Assembly (NCBI GenBank): GCA_027576995.1
Contig: JANBQC010000038.1
Coordinates: 1-64,000 of the forward strand
DNA: 64,000 bases
DNA from: Dimargaris cristalligena
Taxonomy: Eukaryota > Kickxellomycota > Dimargaritomycetes > Dimargaritales > Dimargaritaceae
Direction: 5' to 3'
The position numbers and the translations under genes were made by a program. The notes beneath the pieces were generated by a model, which searched no databases, was not told where the DNA came from, and worked only from the letters and a program-made list of their open reading frames with translations. Below, piece after piece: positions 22,405 to 35,019 of the stretch (positions are counted from its first letter, which is position 1; each line of letters opens with the position of its first letter).

Positions 22405-22860
22405 GGCTGCTTTAATAGTGACTTTTTAAAGGAATGGGGCTAAGATAAGGAGTGACCAGCAGGACAATGTGAACGGCTAATGGATAAAGTAAGCGAGCAA
22501 CCCAATTCAATTAAAATGGATAATGTATAGGGGAAAAAGGATGAGGGAAGCAATGGCTGGGGTATATTCCATGGTCTCTGATTAGTTTTGACCCAAAGGC
22601 TCTACAGCACTGGCCCCTCTGGTTCAGGGATTCAATGTTTATGCAGGCCTAACCCGCAGCATTAGCAGCCAGGAAAAGGTCCACATGCTTAAGCCTCGTG
22701 TTCAGTCGTTCGGACTCATTTATCTCTTGCATGTAGATGGCCTCACCCCCCGTTGATAGTCATCCCTTTCTTTCCATAACTCGAAGAGCCCGGTCCACAT
22801 TCCGACACGTCCCTTTTTATTCATTGTTTATTTCCGGGATTAGCCCTATTCTCGCACTCC
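22405..22860. promoter_or_regulatory. Shared divergent upstream region of EMC4 and COG4
   Basis: 456 bases between the two start codons. With no other gene inside, it must contain both promoters. No specific operator was recognised. Both genes act early in the secretory pathway, so co-regulation is possible but unproven. Confidence 0.55.
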
Positions 22861-25800
22861 ATGCTAGACCTGAACGCCATCCGCACGTTTGAGGAGGTCC
22901 AGTCCGCTCTACAACTATTGGAATTCGACGAAACGGCCGTTATTGACGAACTCGATGACCTCCTTATCCAAGTCGAAGAGCAGCACCCCCAATGGCTCGC
23001 CCAGCTCAGCAACCAAGTGCGGGACCTCGACCGACTTGAAACGTCCCATTTACAGCTCGTGCGCCACGAGTTACCCACCTCGGCCCGCTTAGCCGCGGGT
23101 ATCCAGAACCGGGTGGAAATGCTGGACCAGGAAAAAGTACACATCACCCGGGCCCGGGAACAGGTCGAACGGACTTTGGAACTGGACCAGGCCATCACCG
23201 ATTTGCGTCGGGCGTTGCAACATCATAATGCCCTCGATCAGGCGGCGGCGTTGGTCCATCGCTATTTAACTGTGACCCCCGATTTGTTAGAGTCGGACTT
23301 GACGGGATTCATCTGGCCAGGGTCGCACCTGACTAGTCCACCGGAGACGGACGGTTCACCGGCGACGAACGCTGATTCCAAAAGCCGGCTGGGGTGGTGT
23401 TGGTGGGACGGGGACGATGATGAGAATACCGACAAAACTAAAAGTGGGAGTGGGGACGGCGGGTCCAATACCTGTGACCCACCGGCTACTGTTCGAGAGT
23501 TGTTTGAACGCGTACGACGCCAGCTAGTCCGCCGAGTCACTGCCCAATTCGACCAAGCCGTCGCTGACCACCAAACCCGAACCATCAGCCAATGTTTTAA
23601 ATTATTCCCCCTTCTGAAGCAGGAGAACCTGGGGCTGGACCGGTACTCCCAGTTCCTTTGCGATACCATGGGCCAACAACTCATTCGGCCAGGCTCCCCC
23701 AACGCTACCAACCCCCCGGCCCCATCCACCGCCCGGGCCGTGCAACGTTTGACGGTTTTGTTCGAGACGGTGGCCCGCATTATTGACAACCACTTCCCCG
23801 TGGTGGAAACCCACTACGGTCCAGGTAAAATGATTCGGGTAATTCAGTTTCTCCAGCGGGATACCGATCGACGAGTAGCCCAAATCCTCGACTCATTCAA
23901 GGAGGACCATGCCCTTGACCGTAAATTAGCGGACATTAAAGAATACGATCGCCAGGCCCCCCACGAACAGTCAGCTACGGGGATGATGGGTCTGCCGGTA
24001 TCCGGCGGAGTTGCCGGGGCGGGGGCCACCAACCCACTGGCGTCGTCCATCAATTCCCTGGGCAAACGGCTCGCCCAACAGAACTGGCTGGACGACTCAA
24101 CTTCATTGACCGCAGGGGTAAACGACCCCACCCCTATCCCACCCGCCGATATCAAACAACTCAACGGAGTCCTGGACCAACTAGCGGTGATTATCCAGCG
24201 CCTCGGCCTATACCAGCGGTTTCTGGAATCCCGGGCCGAGCCCGAAACCCAAACCCTCAAGGAAACCAGTTCCATTCACCAGGTCTTCCTCAATGACGAT
24301 CCCCGGCTTACTTTTACGGACGCCGGCCTGATTAAAAATAGCCCAGTGCCCACCTGGGTCGATACGTTGTCCAGCGCCTTCATTAGCATGGAAACGTTCG
24401 TGCTGCGCTACTCTATTCACATGGCCCTAAGCACCGTGGAGCTCAATAGCAACGACCAAATCACCAGCGGGGTAGACGATACCTTCTTTATCGCCAAGCG
24501 CTCCTTGCTACACGCCGTTGCGACCGCCCACCCGGCCCTACTCAAAAATATCATTTACACCGTCCAGGGCCTTTTCGGCCAGATTTTCATACCGTTTCTC
24601 CAGTGGTTTTTGGCGCGGGCCACGGGCCATAATCACCAGCAGCCTCCTACTAGCCAGACTGCACCCACACCATTCGAATCGGCTACTCACCCTAGCAGCC
24701 ATTCGCCCCACCCCCACCTTCAGTACCACCACCATCTGCCCCCGACCACGGTGGCCCTAACTAAATCCAACGTGTTTACGCTGACTCCCCAAGCGGAAAG
24801 CATCCCCGCTGCGAATTTCGGGACCATCGCCCACCGTAACCAGCGGCTCCTCGTGGCCCTCAACAACTTCGAAACGAGTGTTCGTTACATGCACAAACTC
24901 CTCACCGACCTGGTGGCCGGAATTGACCCTAACACGCAGGCCATCTGGGCCGTCCATCCTGCTGAAGTCATGCGCAACCTCCGCGAGAGTACCCACGAAC
25001 TCCGAGGCTTAGAAACCAAATTGGACCAAATCTGGCGCACAACCCTCGAACAATTCGCCCTGGTCACCGCCCGGTCCACCATGCGCATCATCCTACAGGA
25101 ATCCTACCGCGACATCAAATACGTCCTATCGGACGAGGAATACATGGACGTCAAAAACGATAACCTATTTGTCCAACGGTTCATTCTGAAATTCAACGCC
25201 TTCATCGGCCCCCTTAAAGAAATGATGGTGGGAGCTAACTTTGACCAGTACTTGCAACACGCGCTGGAGTATTTGGCGACCGATTGGGAACGTGCGGTGC
25301 GACTCTCCAAGTTCAATATGGTAAGTGGCTTCCAGGTGGGGGAGGTAGATCGAGAGCTTGGGAGGGTTTAAGAGTGGCAGTTTTTAGTAGTAGGGATCGA
25401 CCGTATTACCGAATAGAGTGATGCGGAAGGCACCTTAGCGGCATTGGGATGGGGGAAGCTGGCCGACCAGATATCCGCACCCCCCCCTCCGCCTTGGCTA
25501 AATGGCCGTTTCACAGATAAACTAACCAGCATAAGACATATTCATTTTTGTATTGCAACAGCTGGGAGCATTCTGCTTCGACAACGATTTACGAGTACTC
25601 CAGCAACATTTTGCCCTTTTTACCGACGTGCCCCTACGCGAAAAATTCGCTCAATTGGGCTACCTGGCCGATGTGCTCACCCTAGAAAAGGTAAATGCGT
25701 GGCCCAGCCACTCTATAATTAAACCATGCCGGCTGCCCTTCCAGCGGACCACCCCTAGTGGGGATTTAATTATGGATAGCAGTGAGCCCGACCGCAACTG

Positions 25801-26387
25801 TTCTCACTCAGTTTCAAGGAAAATCCCCCCCTCCCCTATCGATTAAGAATAGTATTATTGTACTGCGCCAATATTTATTAGTCCACTAATCAATTGATAT
25901 ACCTGAGCTAACCCACTTTATTTATATGTACTCCTTCGATGTTTGGTTTTACCATGGTATGTATAGGTGGACGATGCCGAGGATCTGTGGTTTTCGCATG
26001 CGGGAACTACCCCCGGTTTCATGTCGGCGCTCGATTTTAAGAACCTTTTATTAAATCGGTAAGTCCACTAGGGAGACATACCCCTTGGCAATGATTTAAT
26101 TACCCTAGACCTTTTTTTTCCGCCTATGCTGAACTAGCATTCCACTCATGTAAACGACCAGAAGTGGACAAGTTTGCTGGGAGGAACTGCATTGTGTGAT
26201 AATAATGATAATAATAGTACTTGGCCCACCCTAATAGAGCTATAAAGAACAGCTTTTGGCTATTTTCTTTTTTAAGGAACATCATTTGACCATCTTGTTT
26301 TTGACATCCCCCCACCCCTCGCTCTATACATTGTATTATATTAGACTCGATTTGGACCGCGAGCAGGTGGAGGCCCTCCGACTTTAG
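22861..26387 (+). CDS. COG4: Conserved oligomeric Golgi complex subunit 4, 907 aa
   Basis: COG tethers intra-Golgi retrograde vesicles; Cog4 is a lobe A subunit that binds SNAREs and Sly1. Four exons: 22861-25320, 25562-25690, 25967-26058 and 26345-26387. They join in phase 0, 0 and 2, and each junction has GTAAGT/GTAAAT donors and CAG/TAG acceptors. Residues 1-150 are the family's N-terminal coiled coil (LNAIRTFEEVQSALQLLE, DQAAALVHRYL). The middle holds the conserved VDDTFFIAKRSLLHA block. The C-terminus encoded by the small exons (LGAFCFDNDLRVLQQHF, FAQLGYLADVLTLEKV, final REQVEALRL) closely resembles the family's C-terminal helical bundle. A His/Pro/Thr-rich loop of about 45 residues near 585-630 makes it longer than the human protein (about 785 aa). 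Function and Golgi location follow from the family. Confidence 0.9.
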
Positions 26388-27134
26388 TTTTATTTTTCCG
26401 CCTCCACTCCCACTGGCTGAAATTAACCCGTAAATTTCACTGATCAGCCGTCTAAATTGGTTGGCTGGGAGCGCGGGTCGTTCGGATCATCCTCCTAATA
26501 ATACCTTAACCATTTTCTCGTTCGGGAAGCAACTGATCCGCCTACTTTATTTAGTTCGATACCGCCACTTGTTCCCGTAATTATGCACAGCGAGGTTTTT
26601 ATAGATTAGATTGAACCCAGCCATGCCGTTAGGGAAGTGGAGTGGGGCCTACACTTATATAATAAACACCCATACATAATACGAAAATCATTGTATCAAA
26701 CACCATAAAGCGCCTTACATTATTAAGACGCGGTATTTGCCAATCAATGCGTATCAATCGCGGGGAGAGTGAGGTATTTTAGTCGGTGTCGACAGTGCCA
26801 AGTATGTATTATTCATTTTGTTTTTTTTTTAAAAAGGAACAAATACTTATAAAATTATTTTGAAGGCATTCGCAAAATGAAATAATAATAATAAAAAATG
26901 CTTAATAGTATAGTGCAAAATTGTTTGAATACCAATTAAGTGGACGTTGGATAGTCATAGTTGGCCACACCCAAATGTTAAATAACAAGAGAAAAATCCG
27001 ATGAAGAGAAAATAAAAACGCCAAGTGAAATGGGAGTAGGGCCCAGTTTCGGTGGAGAATAATGAATGTGGGGTACGTATAATGAATAACTATAAGGGAT
27101 CTATGTGCAGATGTGGAGGCAACATAAGGGCAAT
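26388..27134. other. Convergent 3' intergenic region
   Basis: 747 AT-rich bases between the stop codons of COG4 (plus) and the FxF-repeat protein (minus), with poly-T (26820-26830) and AATAATAATAATAAAA-like runs that suit 3' processing signals. No gene supported. Confidence 0.6.
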
Positions 27135-30100
27135 TCAGGGAAGGGGAGAGGGGAAGGTAAAGTTAGGGAGGTTGCATTGGTTACGCACAGCAAGGTTCAA
27201 TTTCCCCAACGTTGTTTCCATTGAAGCTGGAAGCGCGAGTTGGTGGGCCAGAGAGTGATCGGAACTTGGTGCTTCGAAGGTAAAAACGGGAGCACCCGTG
27301 GAAGCCGAAGGAGACTGGGAGGAAGTGGTTTCCAGCCGGGCCGGCTCTAATTTCGAAGGGGCACTAGCCGTGGATGTAGTATTAGCGGTAAAGATGTGGC
27401 TAGATACCGGCGGTACTATTTCAGTGGACTGGGACTTCGGAGGTTCACTGGTAGAAGGGGTATCTTTCGAAAAGGGATCCGCGATAGTAGGGACCTTGGG
27501 CTGGTTGAAAAAGGTGGAAGCGGGAGCAGATGTGGAAGCCGGAGGGGGGGGGAAGGTAAACGTGGGGTAGGACTGCGCAGAGGGTTTAAACGAAAACAAA
27601 TTGCCAGGCATACGCGCCACGGGGGTGGAATCGGCAGCCGCCGGTCGGGGAAACTGGAACAGCGGTGCGGCTGACTCGACATTGGAGACCGATGAAAAGG
27701 AGCTCGGTGTGGTAGTCAGGACAAACGGATTAGATGGTTTAGAAGCGACCAGTGGGGTAATCGGGGCGGGCGCCGAGGACTCCGTGGAATGCGAAAATGC
27801 CACCGGTGCCGGTGCTACTGCTGAAAACGTAATCGAAGACGTGTTTGATGTTGGTACAGGACCTGCCGGGGCCGGAGGTAGGGTCGGGGCCGCAGCCACC
27901 GGCCAGGGGGTGGTAAATTTCTGGCCCGATTGGGCGGCCTTGACTCGATCTTTGACGTATTCGGGGGCCGTCTCCAAAATCAGGTCATATGTACTCGGAG
28001 GGGGCTTAGAGTCTTGGGGGCGAATTAACTCGAAGGTCGCGGGGGAAGGTAGAGGTTTCGAAGGGCGTGGGATGCGGGTTTTCAGAGGTGTGGAAGAAGC
28101 GGACGCCACCTTCATTGGCGAGGAAGCTACCGCCGGGACGGATCTACCGTAGGGGGACAAGCGGTGGGACCCGATTTTAGTTCTGATGGGGGAAGAATAG
28201 CCAGTACTCTGAGGGACAGGGGGCCACTGGGGCTTGGCCCGGGGGGACGAGACGGGAGGCAGGTCACTGATGATACCAAGCAGTTTCCGGGAAGTAAGGG
28301 ATGCGGACGGGGCAACCGAGGTAGTCACCTGAGCTGGGGGAGTCGCAGGGGCAACCCGGGGCGGGGAAGAAGCCACTACGGGGATGGCTTGGGGCCGGCT
28401 AGTTAGTTCGGCGGCCCGGCTGCCCGCAAAGGTAAAGGACCGGGTTACGGTTGGGGGATTAACAGTAGGGCTCTGGGTCACCGGCGGGGGTTGCGAAACC
28501 GGAGGCGCCTCGGAAACGTCGAGCGACACGCTGGGGGGCGCCTGGTCTACATGCTGCCCGGCCGTGACGATACTCTTTAGGAAGGCCTGCGACCCGCTGG
28601 GAAGGAGGGGACGGAATCCCCGACTGGCCCGGGCTGAGGCGGGTGCCGAGCTGTAGCGGTGGACGCGGTGCTGGTAAGGCTTGGCCTGGGAACTAAAACC
28701 GGCCCCGAGGTAATTTTGGGTACGCTGTCGCTTCCCCGTCACTACGGTGGGAAGGGCCGCCGAATACCGGGTTTCGGTGGAGCTGGCAATGGACACTAGG
28801 CTGTTCCGACGATTAGCCGATGGCGCGGCAGTGGGTTCAGGGGAGGCGGGCAATGCACTGGGGGCGGCTACCTCGGGCTCCAACACTCGTTTAGGCTGGG
28901 CCGCAGGCACTACGCTGTTGGGGACCCGGCTGGGCGAGGTAATGGCACTCTCGTCGTCGGCACTCTCCTGCATGATCCGCAAACAATGCTGGAGTTCATT
29001 TCGACTGAGGGGCTGGCCGCCCTTCTCGTCGAAGAAGCGGGAGAGAGTCTTATTGAGCACCTCCGACCGGGGCGAGTAATGGGACATTTGGAGTTTGGCA
29101 GGGCGGGGGCTGTGGAATAGCATAGAACTGTTACTACGCGAGAACACTCTCCGTTGGGGAAGGGGAATAACGTCTTCTGGTTCGGTCTGCACAAACATAT
29201 CGACACTGGTGACCGGACGCACCGGCGAGGGTTCCGGTTCTGGTACTGGTTCGGGCTCAGGCTCAGGTGAAATCCGCATATCATCCGAACCCCAGTGGGG
29301 CTTGGGGGTACCAAATATTTCCCGAGTTTCGGTCACTTCAGTTACTACCTCGACATCAGTTTCTTCTATAATGAGCATGGGCACGGGGGCGCCTTCTGCC
29401 CGGAGATTAGCGGAGTTTGACATCACAGATGAGGATAGTGCCCGAATATCTTCATCCATAGACTGGGCGATACCATCACCTTGCGAAGAGTCAGGGGTGG
29501 CATCCCGAACAGGCTCTGGGGTGCTGGGATAGCTTAGCACTTCCGTGGCAACATCGGATGGGGCATAGGGACTGGAGACTTCAGCCGGGGACGGAGATCC
29601 GGAAGCTTCCACTGAGTCTATCGGAGACGAGGGTTCATGGGCCTCTTCTATTGGTACCCCAGGCGATTCGGGTCGGTCGGCTTCAGCCTCGGCTTCCGGT
29701 GTTGGGGAGCGAGAGCGGTGTGCCTCAACCGGGGCTACCGGGGATGGGGTACTAGGAATTTTCGCGAAAAGGTCAGGGGTCGGTGGGCGGGGCTCCTCAA
29801 TCGGGGTGGGTGGTGATGGGCTAGGAGGCTTTACTGGCGACATTGGAGGGGAAGGGGTGGCTTCCTGAGTGTTCGATGCTTTCGATTCACGGGCCGCCCG
29901 GCTTCGGGTGACGGGGCCGTCGACTATTGGCTTCTTGTTTTTCCGTCGCTTGCTCTGGGAGCTGGTAGAGGGCGTTGGTGAAACCGGGCCCGGCACTGAC
30001 GGCTGTCGACTTGAGTCAGCCTTCAGAAGAGAATCCTGGGTATTCTCCAGGTCAGCCGGTTTATCATCTGCCTTAATTTCGGGTACGTCAGGCAATGGAG

Positions 30101-30855
30101 AAGTGGCCTGGTGGATTGGGACATCCACTAGCTTGGGGTCAGTTAGCGGGGGCGATGGAACGGCTTCGGACTCAACTGGCTGATCCACCACTACCGGTTT
30201 GGGTACGGGGAGCGAGGGCTCCTGGGATGGTTCGAGATTTAACTCGGGGCCATCCACCGGCTGGGACGTGCCCGGTTCAGTCGGGGAGGGCGAAGGGGAC
30301 GATGGGGCTGAGACACCCTCGAAGTTCCACGGGACCGAAAATTGGTCGTTGGCCCGACGGGATCTCACCAACCGGGATACAATGGGGGTGGAGACGAATT
30401 TAAGAATGTCCAGCACGGTTTGTCCTGTCGTGTCCGAGCCGGTTCGCATGGGGCTGGGTAGGCTCTCGGTGTGCCAACTGCTGCTTTTCTATCCGGCGCG
30501 AAGTAGCCCGTGCATGGTGGGAATGGGGGTCATGGCAATATATAGAGCGAATCGAATTAGCACCAACTTCTAAACATCAGAATTCGTACGGAATGCGAGA
30601 GGGAGCTGCACTCAGGAGATGGAAAACGAGCGGACTGGCCCACTCGCCTAATCGAAGGTAATCTAAGGGTAATTTGCCTAAGATTCATAGTGAATTGACT
30701 AGAATAGTAGGATTAGAGGCAGGTGGGCCTGCGGTAGATAGTAAGATCCTAAGTGATGCACTTACTTGGACATTGGCGGGTTTAGAGTAGGGTTTTTCGT
30801 TCGCGCGCCGCTTTTCGCGGTTGCGGACATTGCGGACGACTCGCTTATTCTCCAT
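27135..30855 (-). CDS. Ser/Pro-rich FxF-repeat protein, probable Nup1/Nup60-type nucleoporin, 1147 aa
   Basis: Two exons on the minus strand, 30855-30766 (30 codons, ATGGAGAATAAG start) and 30488-27135, joined in phase 0 across a 277-nt intron. The N-terminus is very basic (RVVRNVRNREKRRANEK) and is followed by a helix with an amphipathic pattern (TVLDILKFVSTPIVSRLVRS), like the membrane-binding start of Nup1/Nup60 on the nuclear basket. Most of the protein is disordered, Pro/Ser/Glu-rich. A short ordered island (LNKTLSRFFDEKGGQPLSRN) lies near the middle. The second half has F-x-F motifs: SFTFAG, LFQFPR, LFSFKP, TFTFPP, VFTFEA and the terminal NFTFPS. These resemble karyopherin-binding FxFG repeats without the Gly. 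The assignment is inferred from overall architecture and could be wrong; another Ser/Pro-rich nuclear protein is the main alternative. Confidence 0.65.
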
Positions 30856-31470
30856 GGCTGGGTTTCAAAGAGCGCCTGAGTGAGTCTAGTGGAAATGCGC
30901 GCTCGGTGGAGTGGTTATAGAGGAGGGGAGAGTAAAGAAAGAGAATAAGAGATAATCAAACAAGAAAGGCATGCAAAAAAAACGACTAAGGGAAAGACTT
31001 AGATGTGAGGTAATTGAGGGACCAAAAGGAAAAAAATAGGGCCAGTGGGGGTATTAAACTGTAACGATCAGCTCTAAACACAACGGCGGACTGAAACCAA
31101 CCGCCTGAAAAGCACAGTATGCCTATTTTGGGCTTGCCAGGAGAGTGAGGGCGGCTTAAGGAGGGAAGGCTTTAGGGCACATATGCCAGGATTGGGTCCA
31201 GGAGCGCCCATTGTATACACAGTTCGACCAAATACCCAGCAAGGTACTTTTGAACTTCTCTCTATTTACTCTACCAACTGACCCAGGAGGTTGTCACAAT
31301 AGATGCCATCACAAAACACGCTTTTATACGAGGAGGCCGGGTTAACAAACGCAACGCGTAGCCGCGACTCAATAGGGAGGGGGACACACTACAACTAAAT
31401 GAGCAAACTGAACCCACCAGAAATACTAATATAATTGGAGTTAAGGAAGCCAGCGGAGATAGTGTTAAAT

Positions 31471-31602
31471 GGGTAAAATTCAACCCCGCTGTATAAGGTT
31501 TTACATGGCATGTGTATAGGAAAATAGGTGGAAGATTCATTTTTAACCAGTAATATTTGCCTTATCCAACGGATTTTTATACAACCTCGTTGAACTTCTC
31601 CC
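31471..31602 (+). mobile_element. MITE-like element, copy A
   Basis: 132-base member of a family of about 136 bp found five times in the window. It starts GGGTAAAATTCAACC, ends TTGAACTTCTCCC, and shares the internal blocks TGTGTAT and AACCAGTAATATTTGCC with the other copies. Inverted ends of about 25 bp are imperfect. It has no coding capacity, so transposition would need an enzyme supplied elsewhere. Confidence 0.75.
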
Positions 31603-33757
31603 AAGCATTGAAGTGTAAAAGGGCGCGCACATATTATATAGCGTCCTAGCCAATGGACATGGTTTAATCGGCACCTTCTTATCAATCTTTTACAAATACT
31701 GAAATTGGCCAGATGAGTTGATGACCCCAGACCAAATATGATTTCCCAACTTGGTAATAGGTCCGCACAATACCCCATCTCCACCCTTTATCCTTTGATC
31801 TAACCCATCGTGTTAGTCTGTCCCTTAATGGTGATATTGGCATCATTTCTAGGCATTCCCTGCCATCAACCACTATGGGCTATTTCCAGTACGGCTGGGC
31901 GGAACAGCTACTATATTGAGTGGATAATGCGAAATGGTGTTGCATCTAAATAACATCACTTGCCACTGGGAATAATGTGAAATCCTTCGGCAGATGATGC
32001 TACACGGGGTTAATAGGGTGCGGGCGATGGTAAATTTATATCGAAATGGGAGTCACTAGAGGAAATACCCTAAATGGCCAGTCTTGTCTTCCAATTCACA
32101 GCCAGGCCTAAACAATAGTTTGAAGGATGTATGTTCGTAATGACGGCCTCAAAGCATCTTAAAAGGTCTACTTGATCGCGCCCTAGGTGCTCGGTACCTG
32201 TGGGGGCTATAGAGAGTTACTAAACATATTGGGATTTAATTTAGGGCAACTAAGGTCGGAATAACTGTATGTATTAAGCCTTATAATTGGGAGTGATAGA
32301 ATGGGTCGAGTTAAAGAACTGATTAAATCGACTAATGGACAATCTAGAGTATAGGAGCCAGGGTATCGCAAGACCAGAGCTGCTGGGCAGACATTGGGCT
32401 TAATTAATACCTTGTGGAGGAAAATGAAAAACAAAACGCTAGTGTTAGACATCGTTATAGTCGTATTAGTCGTTCTAGTATGACCTTCTACAAAAGAATC
32501 AAAAGAGGGAAGCCCTAACTTTGAGTGTCACTGAGGCCCAATTGGCAATCATCTACCGAAGAAAATGGGTGGTCTTAATACTCTGGCGCTTGTAACTGCT
32601 GGGCCTGTACCGATTAGGCGTGCCGTTCTACTGCACAGTAAAGTGTAACTCGGCCTATAAATAGGGTAAACCTCAATCCGCGTAAGAAAATGACCTAGAG
32701 TACCACAGTAGCAGGGATTGGGCAAATAGCACCTTCTATTTTTAGCAAAGCGACCACACCTTCCTTACCTGCTCCTCCAGGTATGCATTAAGGGCACCTT
32801 TCCCTTACCCAGACGATATGTCGAATGTGCATTCTAAGCTCGCACATCCGTGACAAACCAGGGTTTGGACAATCCCTTACCTAGACTGGCAAAACTCCAA
32901 CCGTGCCCAATCGGCATGTTCCTACTAGTTTCAAGGATAAATGAAGGAATGAGGAGAGGGAGGGCGTTTATCCCCCAGTAGAGGTTGGTCTTGCCTGTCA
33001 CCCCGGCTCAGTCTACACCACTTCCCCTCAGTCGCACATCCTGTATTGGCAGCCGGGCCAACCAAAGTGGAAGTAGCAAGGGTCTAGAGAGTGTAGCCCA
33101 GTCCATCCATTGTATGTCAACGGCGTAATCGATATCCGCGAGTGACCAGTACCCGGGTTGCTCAAGAAGTTTCTATGATACATCCACTAGAGCTGGAGGT
33201 CCCCGTGCCCATCCCGTGCCTTTGTTCGTCCACTCCGGTATTAACAAGTGTACTTGACAGGTGCGTGATTACCCTGGACTGCCCAGACAGCAGCTGATGG
33301 CAACTACTGTCCAGTGGTAAACTGTTCCCCGGACGCCAACAGTGGCAGTCTAGGGACTGGCTGTATGTGTGTGTGTGTATGTAGTGGGGCAGGAATTCGA
33401 ACTATCCTTGACCCATTCACACCCCCCACTGTGTGGATACCGAGGGAACTGTGGGGGGTTGAGTCAACCTTCGGCTAATCACCGCCCTCTAGCCTGTACC
33501 ATACCTTGCGCCAACACGACAATACAATATTACGACCTTGATTAACCGAACCTTACCCAGAATGGCAATTCCTGACAAGACGGGTAATTTATGATGGGAA
33601 AGTGGATTATCTCTGTGAAGGTGGTTCGCAATGCCCAATATCACTTCGCTGGTTGATGAGCCATTATAAAGGGTGGTTTTGAGGATTCAGCAGGTCGCTC
33701 ACCCACATCTGAAGTCCAGATAGTCTGAAAAAATCCCCAGTTTGCTTTTATTACGAA

Positions 33758-34620
33758 ATACTATATTCTTCTAAATCAATGTCTCTCATAAACCATACTG
33801 GCATCGCCATCTGCACCATTCGCAAGTAGTAATAAACGCATCGGTATGTCAATAGGCACTTAATTTAAAATCACCGACTGTTTTCCCATTGGTATTTTAC
33901 CCGAAATCCGATACGGTGGTGCGAGTATCACCCATAGGTTTCATGTTGAACAGGCTATGCTCCGACATCTCTAGCCAATCACTAACTGCACTTGAGAATG
34001 GGGAGAGGGGCTCGTAATTCACCATCTTGGTCACGCTTAAATAGCAACAGATCTGAACTGGCACGGGAATTCCCCAACTAGCCAATGTAATACCATCAAC
34101 CGAGCCATTGAATAGGTTTATCATATTACAGATGTTCTTAAAACCCAGAATTCTAAGAATTCCCACCGCCTTATTATATCGTCTAGAATCAAAGTACCAT
34201 CCCCCCGTCACGACAAAAGCCGGCATCTCCAATTGGTCATTGAGCCGCTTGGGGGTTCCAAAACTTCTGGACCGGCAGGCTCAGGCCTCATAACAAATTT
34301 TTCATATAAAGCTGTCGAGTGATTAGCCATTCCAACGATGCCGCGGAATATGCACCCAAAATAGCTAAATAGTTAGAGGGGTATTCAAATGCGAGCTGAT
34401 CAGTAGACGCTCCCAATATAATCACATACCATTGTTCCGTTTTTATTTTATCCGGGGTTGGTCTCCGAGCCTGAAGGTAGGAGACGGTTCCGTGGAGGCT
34501 AATGGTTTTTAAAAATACGAGGGTTTCTATAATGCAGCGGTTCCTCGGAAAAGGGGAAAACGATCCCCTCCCCCACCTAGGAAGGCTGTGTTTACGAATA
34601 AACATGCTTCTTGATCGCAA
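33758..34620 (-). pseudogene. Possible decayed or unresolved multi-exon gene
   Basis: Two neighbouring minus-strand open segments look protein-like rather than random. One (34620-34288) contains KTEQWYVIILGASTDQLAF and SLEWLITRQLYM, vaguely like an F-box start. The other (about 34270-33897) contains GGWYFDSRRYNKAVGILR and LASWGIPVPVQICCYLS. A third short open stretch ends at 33758 (MPVWFMRDIDLEEYSIS). They lie in different frames. No set of splice sites joins them cleanly in phase, so this may be a degraded gene or a gene I could not model. No family is assigned with confidence. Confidence 0.3.
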
Positions 34621-34763
34621 TCCCTGTATAGCGAATGAATGCCCCAGTCAAGCTGAAGGGTAAGGGTCTTGTATACTGGCCAGTATCACCGTAATGGTGG
34701 GGTATTGTTTAATGTGCTTCCAAAAATATGTGATAGTGGCAACGTAATTGACCTGCCCCTGCA

Positions 34764-34842
34764 GGGGGGGGGGTTGAATTCAGACAATGGGCGAATACAA
34801 TAGTGGCCACCACGAGTCTCTCGCGTCATGAAAATTCGTATC
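34764..34842. repeat. 79-bp direct repeat, left flank of assembly gap
   Basis: Identical, base for base, to 34941-35019 on the other side of the N run, beginning with ten G and ending TTCGTATC. It most likely represents the same genomic bases present at both contig ends. Confidence 0.95.
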
Positions 34843-34939
34843 NNNNNNNNNNNNNNNNNNNNNNNNNNNNNNNNNNNNNNNNNNNNNNNNNNNNNNNNNN
34901 NNNNNNNNNNNNNNNNNNNNNNNNNNNNNNNNNNNNNNN
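34843..34939. other. Assembly gap (97 N)
   Basis: Run of N. True sequence and length unknown; see the flanking duplicated 79 bp. Confidence 1.
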
Positions 34940-34940
34940 T

Positions 34941-35019
34941 GGGGGGGGGGTTGAATTCAGACAATGGGCGAATACAATAGTGGCCACCACGAGTCTCTCG
35001 CGTCATGAAAATTCGTATC
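34941..35019. repeat. 79-bp direct repeat, right flank of assembly gap
   Basis: Second copy of the sequence at 34764-34842, in the same orientation, also starting with ten G. Confidence 0.95.
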
